Source of the DNA: Verrucomicrobiota bacterium
Lineage (GTDB): Bacteria > Verrucomicrobiota > Kiritimatiellia > RFP12 > UBA1067
Length of the DNA: 64,000 nt
Reading direction: 5' to 3'
NCBI GenBank assembly: GCA_023269675.1
Contig: JAHFSX010000014.1
Coordinates: forward strand, 83,375-147,374
The position numbers were made by a program, and so were the translations under genes. The notes below the pieces were generated by a model. It searched no databases. It was not told where the DNA came from and saw only the letters and a program-made list of their open reading frames with translations. Below, in pieces: positions 41,000 to 49,795 of this stretch; the first letter of the stretch is position 1; each line of letters starts with the position of its first letter.

Positions 41000-43066
41000 T
41001 TAATGTGAGAGGCGTGTCTCTGAGAAAAGAAGAGGTATTATGAATTGTGCGACCTGTCGTGCGCCGTAAGGCGAAAGATGGTTTTCGTCTCTATACAAAG
41101 GAAACACCTGGTTATTTTGTTCAACATACGCAGGATAACCGGCACCCTCCAGTAGTCCCAAATGAAGGGGGATGAGTGTTGATCCAGTCTTTTGGCAAAC
41201 TTCCGCGAGTTGTCTATTCACCTTTCCCTGCTTAACATCGTACTCTGTTTTACTTTGTCTGCCATCCCATTTAGGCTCGATTCTCCGGGGAGAGATTATT
41301 TTCAACTTCGCGGCAATGTCGCCCGGAGAGAAATCGCGAACAGGATTGTCAGTGACAATATACATTTTTATATTCATGGCTTTGATTTGCAGCGCAAACT
41401 TCTCCAACTTCTCGCATACCGATTCAGCAATCCCAGCCGCCCTTACGGACTCAGAATAACTCCAATATTGGGACAAGACAACTATTCCTATTGTCGGATT
41501 GGCTTTCACCGTCATAAGCGCTTTTTGCACTTCAGGATTACTGAGATCAAACATCCTTGTCGCACTGCGACTAATCACGTATCCACTGTGCCCAGAGTCT
41601 CTTAACGCTACATCTAATCCATACTGCAGGGCACCAGCATGGCTGTCGCCGATAAGCAACAGTTCAGGCGATCCAGGCAATCCAATACTGGTAGTCGCAT
41701 TATCTCCCCAAAAAAACCGCACTGCCGTCTTGTTGGGTATATATTGGCGCCCTAATCGTGACAACAAACGACGCGTGATTGCAGTCATTCTTGCCGCCAA
41801 AAAAGGGTCTCGTCCAGAGGCAATTGCCAAAGTGTTTGCCGTAGGGTGCAGGGTGGTCGACCAACCCTTGCAGTAAACACAGGCCGTCCCGAGAGTTACC
41901 AAAACAACCATACCCATAACGGCGAACGCGAACGAACGGCGTAACGTCCAGAAAGTTGAAGTCCGCACGGGAGTCTCGACATATTTCCAAGAGAGATATC
42001 CGAGCAAGACGGAAAACAGGAACATGCCAACGTAGTCGTACGCGCACAGCTGGTCGTACACCGCGTATTTCCAGAAGACGGTGACCGGCCAGTGCCAAAG
42101 GTAAAGGGAGTAGGATATCTTGCCGGTCGCGACGAGCGGCCGACTGGCGAGCAGCCGCGATACCCAACCCCATTGGCCATAGCGGATGAGGAGCGCGGTG
42201 CCAATGACCGATGGCAGGGCGGCCAGTCCGGGAAACGGGGTTTTGGAGGAAATGCCCACGTAGGGGATCAGCACCAGCAGAAGACCGAGAGGCGCAAGAA
42301 GAAATTGTTTGAAGGTTTGAGTTTGACTGAAGACCGGGTTTGAAGTCGTTTGAGAGTGTTGAGAAATGTTTTCAGCGACTGTGTACGTTGTTGCCGGGAG
42401 CATCGCCAAAAGCGAACCAGCCAGCAGTTCCCAGGCGCGGAAATGCAGAAAATAAAAGGCGTTGTTTTGTTTGCCGTGCAGCACCGCATAGATGGCGCCG
42501 GCCAGCGACAAGAACGCCAGCAGAGCCAGCACGGGCGCGACCATACTGCGGCGGAACTTCCAGATGATGGCGCAGAGCAAGGGGATGAAGAGGTAGAACT
42601 GCTCCTCGACACTCAGCGACCAGAGATGCAGCAGGGCTTGTGAGTGCAAGTTTGGCGCAAAATAGTCGCCGCCCAGCATCCAGAAATGGAGGTTGGCCAA
42701 GAAGAGCGTGCCGGCTGTGACCGCATCGCCCAGCAAAATCAACGGGGCAGCATAATAGAGCGCGCACCCCACGGCAAACACGCCTGCGATCATCGCAAAG
42801 TAGGCGGGCATGATGCGGCGGATGCGCCGGTAGTAGAAGTTCCGGATGGTAAAGCGGTCATTCGCGAGATCCCGCAGGATGCCGCCAGTGATGAGGTAGC
42901 CGGAGATGACGAAGAAAACGTCCACGCCGGCAAAGCCGCCGGGGCAGAGGGCCGCTAAGACATGGAACAATACGACGGGGATCACGGCGAGGGCGCGGAT
43001 ACCGTCGATGTGCGGATAGTATCCACAAAGTTGTACCTGTGATAAGTTTTTTTGTGTGCATGACAT
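41000..43066 (-). CDS. Acyltransferase-3 / SGNH fusion (OafA-like, copy 1)
   Basis: 688 residues. N-terminal ten-helix acyltransferase-3 domain with HIDGIRALAVIPVVLFHV (catalytic-type His), VFFVISGYLITGGIL, FYYRRIRRIMPAYF and SLSVEEQFYLFIP; C-terminal SGNH domain from about residue 460 with LLLIGDSHAGAL (Ser) and RDENHLSPYGA (Asp, His). Such fusions O-acetylate surface polysaccharide. The first domain is nearly the same, at DNA level too, as in copy 2 near 48.5 kb, but the SGNH domains have diverged. The ATG at 43066 is a guess; no ribosome site is visible. Confidence 0.88.
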   Translation of the reverse strand: MSCTQKNLSQVQLCGYYPHIDGIRALAVIPVVLFHVLAALCPGGFAGVDVFFVISGYLITGGILRDLANDRFTIRNFYYRRIRRIMPAYFAMIAGVFAVGCALYYAAPLILLGDAVTAGTLFLANLHFWMLGGDYFAPNLHSQALLHLWSLSVEEQFYLFIPLLCAIIWKFRRSMVAPVLALLAFLSLAGAIYAVLHGKQNNAFYFLHFRAWELLAGSLLAMLPATTYTVAENISQHSQTTSNPVFSQTQTFKQFLLAPLGLLLVLIPYVGISSKTPFPGLAALPSVIGTALLIRYGQWGWVSRLLASRPLVATGKISYSLYLWHWPVTVFWKYAVYDQLCAYDYVGMFLFSVLLGYLSWKYVETPVRTSTFWTLRRSFAFAVMGMVVLVTLGTACVYCKGWSTTLHPTANTLAIASGRDPFLAARMTAITRRLLSRLGRQYIPNKTAVRFFWGDNATTSIGLPGSPELLLIGDSHAGALQYGLDVALRDSGHSGYVISRSATRMFDLSNPEVQKALMTVKANPTIGIVVLSQYWSYSESVRAAGIAESVCEKLEKFALQIKAMNIKMYIVTDNPVRDFSPGDIAAKLKIISPRRIEPKWDGRQSKTEYDVKQGKVNRQLAEVCQKTGSTLIPLHLGLLEGAGYPAYVEQNNQVFPLYRDENHLSPYGARQVAQFIIPLLFSETRLSH

Positions 43067-43091
43067 AGGAGTATAAGAATAAGTCAGGAAA

Positions 43092-43241
43092 TCAAATTTG
43101 CTGCCAAAACAGGGTGTTATGGCTAAAACGAAAACTTTGCCGCGCACAATAGATATAGGACAGCGTAATCAGCCATGTCAAAACGGTGTTCCAGCAGCCT
43201 CCTAGAAGATAACGGACAAGCGGACGGTTCCATGTCGCCAT
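43092..43241 (-). pseudogene. Cut-down GtrA-like membrane protein fragment
   Basis: 49 residues, RPLVRYLLGGCWNTVLTWLI, which looks like the first helix of a GtrA-type flippase. Complete GtrA proteins have about 120-150 residues and four helices; here the frame ends after about one and a half, and what follows belongs to the acyltransferase-3 gene. GtrA usually stands next to GtrB, and a GtrB-like GT2 gene does lie just upstream, so this is probably a remnant. Confidence 0.55.
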
Positions 43242-43302
43242 AAGGTTGTCGATTACCGGTGGGGACACCCGCACCCCTTTTTTGGCTGCCGATCACCTCA
43301 TA

Positions 43303-44232
43303 CTAGAAATTGATGCGCTCATCCTCGATGACCAGCGGCTTGTTCTTAACCTGCGTCCAGATGGCGCCGATATACTCGCCGATGACGCCGATGAAGATCA
43401 ACTGGACGGACGAGAAGAAAAACAGGCCGATCACGATGGGGGCAAGGCCCAGGTTGAAGGTCTTCCAGAATATGAGTTTCCCGATGAAATAGCCGACCGC
43501 CACAAGCAGACTCAAGAAGGCCAGGAGAAATCCGGCGAAAGCGGCCATTCGCAGCGGCAATTTCGTGTGGTTCACAAAGCCCAGCATGGCGACGTCGTAG
43601 AGTGAGAAGAAGTTGTTGTTGGTCTTGCCGTGCTTACGTACGGCGTGGACAAACGGCACCTCTATCCGCCTGAAGCCGATCTCGCTGACCAACCCTCGGA
43701 AATAAGGATAGGGTTCGTTGAAGCGCTTGACGGCATCGATGACCTTGCGGTCATAGAGACCAAAGCCCGTAAAGTTGCGGACCTGCGGGGTGTCCGAACA
43801 ACTTGAAAGCAGCCAATAGTAGAAACGACGCACTTGAAACATGAGCGGATTCTCGCGGCTCGTAGGCTTAACCCCGCAAACCACCTGGTAGCCGGATTCC
43901 CACTGCTTGACGAACTCGAGAATCATTTCGGGCGGTTCCTGCAGGTCGGAGAACAACACGACAACGGCGTCGCCCGTGGCCTGCAACAGCGCGTTGTAGG
44001 GCGAGCGGATCGGACCGAAATTGTTCGCGTTCATGATGACCTTGAACTGCGGGTCTTTTGCCGCGATTTCACGCAGGATTTCCCGACTGCGGTCCGTCGA
44101 ACAGTTATCCGCCAGAATGATTTCATAGGTGTAGCCCGGCAACTGGCGGAAAACCGCGACGATGCGGTCGTAGAACTCTCTCAGATTGCCTTCTTCATTG
44201 TAGCAGCCCGAAATCACGCTAACTTTTTTCAT
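43303..44232 (-). CDS. GtrB/ArnC-like polyprenyl-phosphate glycosyltransferase (GT2)
   Basis: 309 residues. Catalytic GT-A part: VSVISGCYNEEGNLREFYD, IILADNCSTDRS, VVVLFSDLQEPPEM. Two C-terminal membrane helices (about 230-255 and 265-290) as in GtrB and DPM1-like enzymes. It would make a polyprenyl-phosphate sugar on the inner face for later transfer outside, usually with GtrA (fragment next to it) and a GT-C enzyme (a candidate lies near 37.5 kb). Confidence 0.85.
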   Translation of the reverse strand: MKKVSVISGCYNEEGNLREFYDRIVAVFRQLPGYTYEIILADNCSTDRSREILREIAAKDPQFKVIMNANNFGPIRSPYNALLQATGDAVVVLFSDLQEPPEMILEFVKQWESGYQVVCGVKPTSRENPLMFQVRRFYYWLLSSCSDTPQVRNFTGFGLYDRKVIDAVKRFNEPYPYFRGLVSEIGFRRIEVPFVHAVRKHGKTNNNFFSLYDVAMLGFVNHTKLPLRMAAFAGFLLAFLSLLVAVGYFIGKLIFWKTFNLGLAPIVIGLFFFSSVQLIFIGVIGEYIGAIWTQVKNKPLVIEDERINF

Positions 44233-44354
44233 TTGCCTGAGTCTTTCGTTTTCGAATTCTTGTGCCCGGAGGTGCTCCTGCGGATGACATTGGACACGTC
44301 GCGCTGATAAGAGGCCAATTCCTCTTCCGACGACACTATCCCGTTCGCGCTCAT
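44229..44354 (-). CDS. Short open frame of unknown function
   Basis: 41 residues, MSANGIVSSEEELASYQRD then a basic Ser/Lys-rich end. Starts 2 bases after the ThDP-enzyme stop and runs into the GT2 start with a 4-base overlap, which is the spacing of coupled genes. I recognise no family; it may be the cut-down start of a lost gene or not expressed. Confidence 0.3.
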   Translation of the reverse strand: MSANGIVSSEEELASYQRDVSNVIRRSTSGHKNSKTKDSGK

Positions 44355-44356
44355 GG

Positions 44357-46117
44357 TTACCCGTTGAACTCCAGAGCGGGCTCCATTTCCGAAAGCGCGC
44401 GGCCGAATTTCACCTTGGGATACAGGTCGGTCGTTGGCGCCACCATGACCTGCAGAAGGCAAGGGCCGTCCTGTCGCCGCATCCACTCGAAAGCCGCATG
44501 ACACGCCCCTGTTTCAGAAATGGTTATCGCGGGCACGCCGTAGGCGAGCGCGACCTTCGTGAAATCCGGTGCGGAGTATCCCCAAACCGTGGACTGATGG
44601 CGGCTGCCGAAGTAGGCGTCTTGAAACTGCCGCACCATTCCCAACGACTGATTGTTCAGCACCACCATGCGCAGGGGCAGCGCATGGTGTGCTACGCTCT
44701 GCAGTTCCTGGATATTCATCTGGAACCCGCCATCGCCCGCGATCATGATCGTTTCGCCGGACGTCATGGCCGCTGAAATCGCTGCCGGCAAAGCAAACCC
44801 CATGGCCCCCAAACCTCCGGGCGAAAGAAAACGCTGTCTGTCTCCGATGCAGGCCGACTGCGCCGCCCAAAGCTGATTCTGCCCGACATCCGTCACGATC
44901 ACCCGCGCCGCGGGAAATGCGCCTGTCAACTCGTGTATGAACAGGTTGGGGTTCAGCGGGAGATCCTTGCCCAGTTCCTCACAGTCCGTACGCTGCCGCC
45001 GCCATTGACCGATGCGTCCGATCCACGCGCTCCTCTCCGGCCAGTCAATCGCAGAGGTCGCCTCGTCGGCGATCTCCACGAACTCGCTGATATCCGCCAG
45101 AATCGGGACACATCCGTCTAAGCGGTTGTTGATCTGGGCCTCAACGCAATCGACATGAAAGATCCGTTGTCTCGCAAATCCGTTCAAGACCGACCCCGTC
45201 TGCCGGATGTCCAGTCTGCTGCCTAGCACCAGAATGACGTCAGCGTCTGACAGGGCCTTGTTCGCCCAGCGGTTCCCGTTGGTCCCCACCAGCCCCACCC
45301 GCAACGGACTGGCGGACGGTAGCACGTCAACCCCCATGAGGGAGTGAACCACCGGAATCCCGATACGCGGGGACCAGCACCTGAACGGTTCGGCAGCCCG
45401 GGCGGCTTGGACACCGCCACCGACCAGAATGAGCGGACGCTGGGCCCCTGCCAGCGCAGACAGTGCCTCTCTGATCGCGGGAACCAACCCGTCTCTCCCG
45501 CATGCATCACACTCGCTCAGCGTTTCCTTGTCCCGCGTGCCACCCATTTCGGAACATTGCACATCCATGGGGATATCCAACAGCACGGGGCCGGGGCGTC
45601 CCTCCACGGCCAACCGAAAGGCCGCTTCCAACATCGCAGGCAGCGCCGCGGCATCCTCGACGAGCCAGGCTCCCTTGGTGACGGTACGCGCCATGGCCAC
45701 GATATCGGTCTCCTGAAAGCCCTGCTGACGAATGGCCTTTGCCCCGCGCTGCTCATTGCGGTTGACCTGACCCGTGATAAACACCGCCGGGCTCGAATCG
45801 AAAAAAGCGCCGGCCATGCCTGTCAGCAGATTGACCGCGCCGGGACCGCTTGTCGCCAGCGCGACTCCCGGTTTTCCGGTCAGCCTTCCGTAGGCGTCCG
45901 CCGCCATCGCCGCAGCCTGCTCGTGCCGAAGCGATACGATCTGGACCCGTCCGTCACGATGCAACGCATCGAGCAGATAGGTGATCATACCGCCCGTGAC
46001 CTCGAACACACGTTCGATCCCGCGCCGATAAAGTTCACCCGCAATATATTCGGCAACCGTCATCTTTTGAAACGCCTTATTCTTTGTGAGACCCGTCACA
46101 ATCTGACTCCGAGACAT
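44357..46117 (-). CDS. IlvB-like thiamine-diphosphate enzyme
   Basis: About 586 residues with the three ThDP-enzyme domains: PYR domain (TVAEYIAGELYRRG, LRHEQAAAMAADAYGRL with the catalytic Glu), middle domain (RPLILVGGGVQ) and PP domain (GDGGFQMNIQEL ... VVLNNQSLGM, the metal/ThDP motif). Similar to acetolactate synthase large subunits, but no small subunit is present. Next to rfbF it could build a branched or two-carbon-extended sugar, as the YerE type does. Start uncertain: ATG 46117 or ATG 46063 (MTVAEYIAG). Confidence 0.82.
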   Translation of the reverse strand: MSRSQIVTGLTKNKAFQKMTVAEYIAGELYRRGIERVFEVTGGMITYLLDALHRDGRVQIVSLRHEQAAAMAADAYGRLTGKPGVALATSGPGAVNLLTGMAGAFFDSSPAVFITGQVNRNEQRGAKAIRQQGFQETDIVAMARTVTKGAWLVEDAAALPAMLEAAFRLAVEGRPGPVLLDIPMDVQCSEMGGTRDKETLSECDACGRDGLVPAIREALSALAGAQRPLILVGGGVQAARAAEPFRCWSPRIGIPVVHSLMGVDVLPSASPLRVGLVGTNGNRWANKALSDADVILVLGSRLDIRQTGSVLNGFARQRIFHVDCVEAQINNRLDGCVPILADISEFVEIADEATSAIDWPERSAWIGRIGQWRRQRTDCEELGKDLPLNPNLFIHELTGAFPAARVIVTDVGQNQLWAAQSACIGDRQRFLSPGGLGAMGFALPAAISAAMTSGETIMIAGDGGFQMNIQELQSVAHHALPLRMVVLNNQSLGMVRQFQDAYFGSRHQSTVWGYSAPDFTKVALAYGVPAITISETGACHAAFEWMRRQDGPCLLQVMVAPTTDLYPKVKFGRALSEMEPALEFNG

Positions 46118-46245
46118 GTCTTGATCGTCCTCACCACATGCTCCAGCCGAGCCTGTCCACTCCCAACCGTTGCCCGACCTATAGGCTCCGACACATCCGT
46201 TTTCGGCCTCATCTACGGCAGAGGGTGTCGCCTGGAATTTCACGC

Positions 46246-47067
46246 TTAGCCGGCCGTATGCCATCGTGCGGTCCACGGGGCCGCGCCGCTTTTCCACAAG
46301 TCGTTGAGCAGTTGATACTCGCGTTGCGTGTCCATGCACTGCCAGAAACCCTCATGGAGGAAAGCGGTCATCTGATCTTCCGCCATGGCGCGGAGCATGG
46401 GCGCTTGCTCAAACATGACATCGGGGTTGTCCGCGAGGTATCGGCTGACCAACGCCTTCTCGACCACCATGAAGCCGCCGTTGATATAGTTTTCGACATG
46501 GGCGGGCTTCTCCTGAAACCCTTTCACGCACCCTTCATGCAAATGCATTTCGCCAAAGCGTCCCTCGGGATGGACCGCCGCGACAGTGATCAATTTTCCG
46601 CTCCGGCGGTGCACCGCAAGGGAGGCCGCGACATCGATATCCGAAACCGCATCGCCATAGGTCAGGAAGAAGGTCTGGTCGGTGTCCTTCAGATGCTTCG
46701 ATGCGGTCGAGATACGTCCGGCGGTCAGGGTGTCGATACCGGTATTGGCCAGCGTCACTTCCCAGTCGGCCTCGACCGCCTGATCATGGTAGGTGATGGC
46801 CCCGTGTTTGCCGAGCCGCACGGTGACGTCGGACGCGTAAGCGTGGAAGTTCAGGAAGTAGTCCACAAAACATTCGCGCTTGTAGCCGAGACACAGGATG
46901 AACCTTTTGACCCCGAACGCGGCGTAGCTGCGCATGATGTGCCACACGATCGGCTGCTCGCCGATCGGCACCATGGGCTTGGGCAGCAGTTCGGTCACAT
47001 CGCGCAGGCGTGTCCCTTTGCCGCCGCACAGAATCATCAGGGGCGGCATTTCTTTACGATTATTCAT
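46246..47067 (-). CDS. rfbF: Glucose-1-phosphate cytidylyltransferase
   Basis: 273 residues. MILCGGKGTRLRDVTELLPKP start (nucleotide binding), then VWHIMRSYAAFGVKRFILCL, LTYGDAVSDIDV, EGRFGEMHLHEG and INGGFMVVEKAL: this follows RfbF/DdhA closely. It makes CDP-glucose from CTP and glucose-1-phosphate. The usual next enzymes (CDP-glucose 4,6-dehydratase, DdhC) are not in the window. The ThDP-enzyme gene follows. Start ATG at 47067; an adjacent in-frame TTG is possible. Confidence 0.88.
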   Translation of the reverse strand: MNNRKEMPPLMILCGGKGTRLRDVTELLPKPMVPIGEQPIVWHIMRSYAAFGVKRFILCLGYKRECFVDYFLNFHAYASDVTVRLGKHGAITYHDQAVEADWEVTLANTGIDTLTAGRISTASKHLKDTDQTFFLTYGDAVSDIDVAASLAVHRRSGKLITVAAVHPEGRFGEMHLHEGCVKGFQEKPAHVENYINGGFMVVEKALVSRYLADNPDVMFEQAPMLRAMAEDQMTAFLHEGFWQCMDTQREYQLLNDLWKSGAAPWTARWHTAG

Positions 47068-47409
47068 CAAAGAGCACCAAAGATTTGGATTTCAAACGTT
47101 GAACATTCAACGCTCAACGGCGACCGGGGAACGAGGATGGCTCTCACAGAGTGCACGGAGAGCAAAGGAGGGGGTTTGAGGGTTGGATAAGTGCTAAAGT
47201 TCTAAAGTGCGAGAGTTAGAGACAGCGGGTTAAGCGCGATAGGACAGAGGCGAGGGAAGAGGAGGGTTCAGGGTTTCAAAATACCAGTGTGCTGGCTTGA
47301 AGGTTTGAAGGGAATAGAAAAGGTTAAGGCTCAACGAAAACGGGGGAGAAGAGGAGAAGTGGCAATCGTATGGAGGCAGTCCGCTAAAACGCGGAGTGCT
47401 CTCACGGCT
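47068..47409. repeat. Intergenic region with fragments of several repeat families
   Basis: No gene. GTTGAACATTCAACGCTCAA (47099 onward, a further repeat type also seen near 49.63 kb), an R2 unit (GTGCTAAAGTTCTAAAGTGC at 47190), a CAGCGGGTTAAGCGCG piece at 47223 and GCTTGAAGGTTTGAAGGG at 47295. Confidence 0.6.
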
Positions 47410-49521
47410 TCACTTGGAACTTGCGGGCGGAGATTGATTCGGAGAGGAGAGCTCAGGGAAAAGATAAGACATGATGAATTGCGCCGCGCGGAGGGATCCC
47501 TCCATGGAAAGATGGTTCGTGTCTCTGTACAACGCCACAAAATGCCCGTCTTGCACATCGCAGGAAACGTAACGGTCGTCTTGTTTCAGCGCCAGATGCA
47601 AGGGAAGCAGTATTGCGCCGGTCTTTCTGCAGACCTCTTCCAGGTTCCGGTTGATTTCTCCCTGCCTGCGGTCATAGTCCGCCCCAGACTGCTGTCGGCT
47701 GGTTTGCACAATTCCGATCCGCCTCGGAGCACCGACGATCCGGCTTTGAGCCTCGACATCTTGAGCCAAGTGAGGAAAGTCAGCGATATCCGTAGCAATG
47801 AAAAGCGTTTTGTTCATCGCTTTGACCCGCAATGCGAATTCCGCGAGTCGGGTATAAACGTGGTCATGCGGTCGATCTTGTCTAGCCAGTGAACGAGTCC
47901 ACATCTCCGCAAGAACGACCCGTGTCGCCTGCGGCCATTCGGCCAGCTTTTTCAAAGCGGCTTGAGATTCAGGGAGACTCAGATTAAACATGTCGATACT
48001 GGAACAGCTGACGGCATAGCCGGTCAGCTTTTTTTCCTGCAGGATATAATCCAGTCCGTAGCGAAGTGATCCCGCATGGCTGTCGCCGAGCAGAAATACC
48101 TGGGGTTGCCCGGAAGATCCGATCATGGAACTGCCATCCCCCCCGCCTTCCATCACGGTACGTGAACATCGTGTGACGAACTTAAAGTCATACCCGATGG
48201 CGAGCCCTATACGGCGAACAACGCCGAAGGTTCTGGCGGCCAAAAAGGGGTCGCGAATCTCTGACGTGCAGGCAACCTCATTGGCCTTGGGATGCAAGAC
48301 GGTTGGCCAGCCTTTGCCACACACGCAGGCCGTGCCGAGGGCAACCAGAAGGACAATGCCACTTGCGGCGAACGCGAACGAGCGGCGCAGGGTCCAGAAC
48401 GTCGAGGTCCGCACGGGAAGCTCGACGAATTTCCAGGAAAGGTAACCGAGCAGCAGCGAGAGCAGGAACATGCCGAGGCAGTCGTACGCGTACAACTGGT
48501 CGTACACCGCGTATTTCCAGAACACGGTGACCGGCCAGTGCCAGAGATACAGGGAGTAGGAGATCTTGCCGGCCGCGACGAACGGGCGGCAGGCGAGCAG
48601 CCTCGAAACCCATCCGCTCCGGCCGTAGCGGATGAGCAGTGCGGTTCCGACCACCGGCGGCAGGGCGGCCAGCCCGGGAAACGGGGTCTTGGCGGAGATG
48701 CATACGTATGTCAGGGCCACGAGCAGCAACCCAAGGGGAGCAAGAAGAAATTGTTTGAAGGTTTGAGTTTGACTGAAGACCGGGTTTGAAGTCGTTTGAG
48801 GGTGTTGAGAAACGTTTTCAGCGACGGTGGACGTTGTTGCGGGGAGCATGGCCAGCAGGGAACCGGCAAGCAGTTCCCAAGCGCGGAAATGCAGAAAATA
48901 AAAGGCGTTGTTTTGTTTGCCGTGCAGCACCGCATAGATGGCGCCGGCCAGCGAGAGGAGCGCCAGCAGAGCCAGCACGGGCGCGACCATACTGCGGCGG
49001 AACTTCCAGATGATGGCGCAGAGCAAGGGGATGAAGAGGTAGAACTGCTCCTCGACGCTCAGAGACCAGAGATGCAGCAGGGCTTGGGAGTGCAGGTTGG
49101 GCGCGAAATAGTCGCCGTCCAGCATCCAGAAATGGAGGTTGGCCACGAAGAGCGTGCCCGCGGTGACCGCATCGCCCAGCATGACCAACGGGGCGGCGTA
49201 ATAGAGCGCGCATCCGACGGCAAACACGCCGGCGATCATCGCGAAATAGGCGGGCATGATGCGGCGGATGCGGCGGTAGTAGAAGTTCCGGATGGTGAAG
49301 CGCTCTTTTTCAAGGTCGCGCAGGATGCCGCCGGTGATGAGGTAGCCGGAGATGACGAAGAAGACGTCCACGCCGGCGAAGCCGCCGGGACAGAGGGAGG
49401 CCAGCACATGGTACAGCACGACAGGGATCACGGCGAGGGCGCGGATGCCGTCGATGTGCGGGAAGTACTCGCCGTGGATGACCCGGGCGGAGTAGGTGGC
49501 TGGAGAAGTGCGGAAGTTCAT
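47410..49521 (-). CDS. Acyltransferase-3 / SGNH fusion (OafA-like, copy 2)
   Basis: 703 residues; same design as copy 1: HIDGIRALAVIPVVLYHV, RRIRRIMPAYF, SVEEQFYLFIP in the membrane domain, then SGNH with VFLLGDSHAGSLRYG and RDTNHLSMEGS. From about residue 15 to 400 protein and DNA are almost the same as copy 1; the SGNH domain shares only the scaffold. The start ATG and first codons (MNFRTS) are formed by an R1-type repeat end, so the real start may have been lost or moved; HGEYFPHIDG is where the family begins. Confidence 0.88.
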   Translation of the reverse strand: MNFRTSPATYSARVIHGEYFPHIDGIRALAVIPVVLYHVLASLCPGGFAGVDVFFVISGYLITGGILRDLEKERFTIRNFYYRRIRRIMPAYFAMIAGVFAVGCALYYAAPLVMLGDAVTAGTLFVANLHFWMLDGDYFAPNLHSQALLHLWSLSVEEQFYLFIPLLCAIIWKFRRSMVAPVLALLALLSLAGAIYAVLHGKQNNAFYFLHFRAWELLAGSLLAMLPATTSTVAENVSQHPQTTSNPVFSQTQTFKQFLLAPLGLLLVALTYVCISAKTPFPGLAALPPVVGTALLIRYGRSGWVSRLLACRPFVAAGKISYSLYLWHWPVTVFWKYAVYDQLYAYDCLGMFLLSLLLGYLSWKFVELPVRTSTFWTLRRSFAFAASGIVLLVALGTACVCGKGWPTVLHPKANEVACTSEIRDPFLAARTFGVVRRIGLAIGYDFKFVTRCSRTVMEGGGDGSSMIGSSGQPQVFLLGDSHAGSLRYGLDYILQEKKLTGYAVSCSSIDMFNLSLPESQAALKKLAEWPQATRVVLAEMWTRSLARQDRPHDHVYTRLAEFALRVKAMNKTLFIATDIADFPHLAQDVEAQSRIVGAPRRIGIVQTSRQQSGADYDRRQGEINRNLEEVCRKTGAILLPLHLALKQDDRYVSCDVQDGHFVALYRDTNHLSMEGSLRAAQFIMSYLFPELSSPNQSPPASSK

Positions 49522-49795
49522 GAGTGCGTTAATGCGTTATTGGGAAACGCCCAGGGGAAGAGAAAAGAGGCAGTCGGCAATCAGCAGTCGGCAGTCGGCA
49601 ATCGGCAACGAGATGAAAGGCGAACATCGAACAGTCAACACTCAACGTCGAAGGGGGAGGTGCGAGAAGTTCTAAAGTGTGGGAGTTGGAAACAGCGGGG
49701 TAAGCGAGTTAAGCCAAAGAGGTTCCAAGGGTGACGGGAATAATGAACTAATGCACTAACGCACTAACGAACTTCCCCAACGAACTTCCCCACCG
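49522..49795. repeat. Dense stack of different repeat families between genes
   Basis: In under 280 bases: R4 (GTGCGTTAATGCGTTATTGG), R3 (GTCGGCAATCAGCAGTCGGC, several units), a GAACAGTCAACACTCAACG type, R2 (GAAGTTCTAAAGTGTGGGAG), R9-like (AGCGGGGTAAGCGAG), R6-like (GAGGTTCCAAGG) and R1 (AATAATGAACTAATGCAC). The R1 end overlaps the GHMP-fusion gene's last codons (GEVR) and supplies its stop. Confidence 0.75.
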
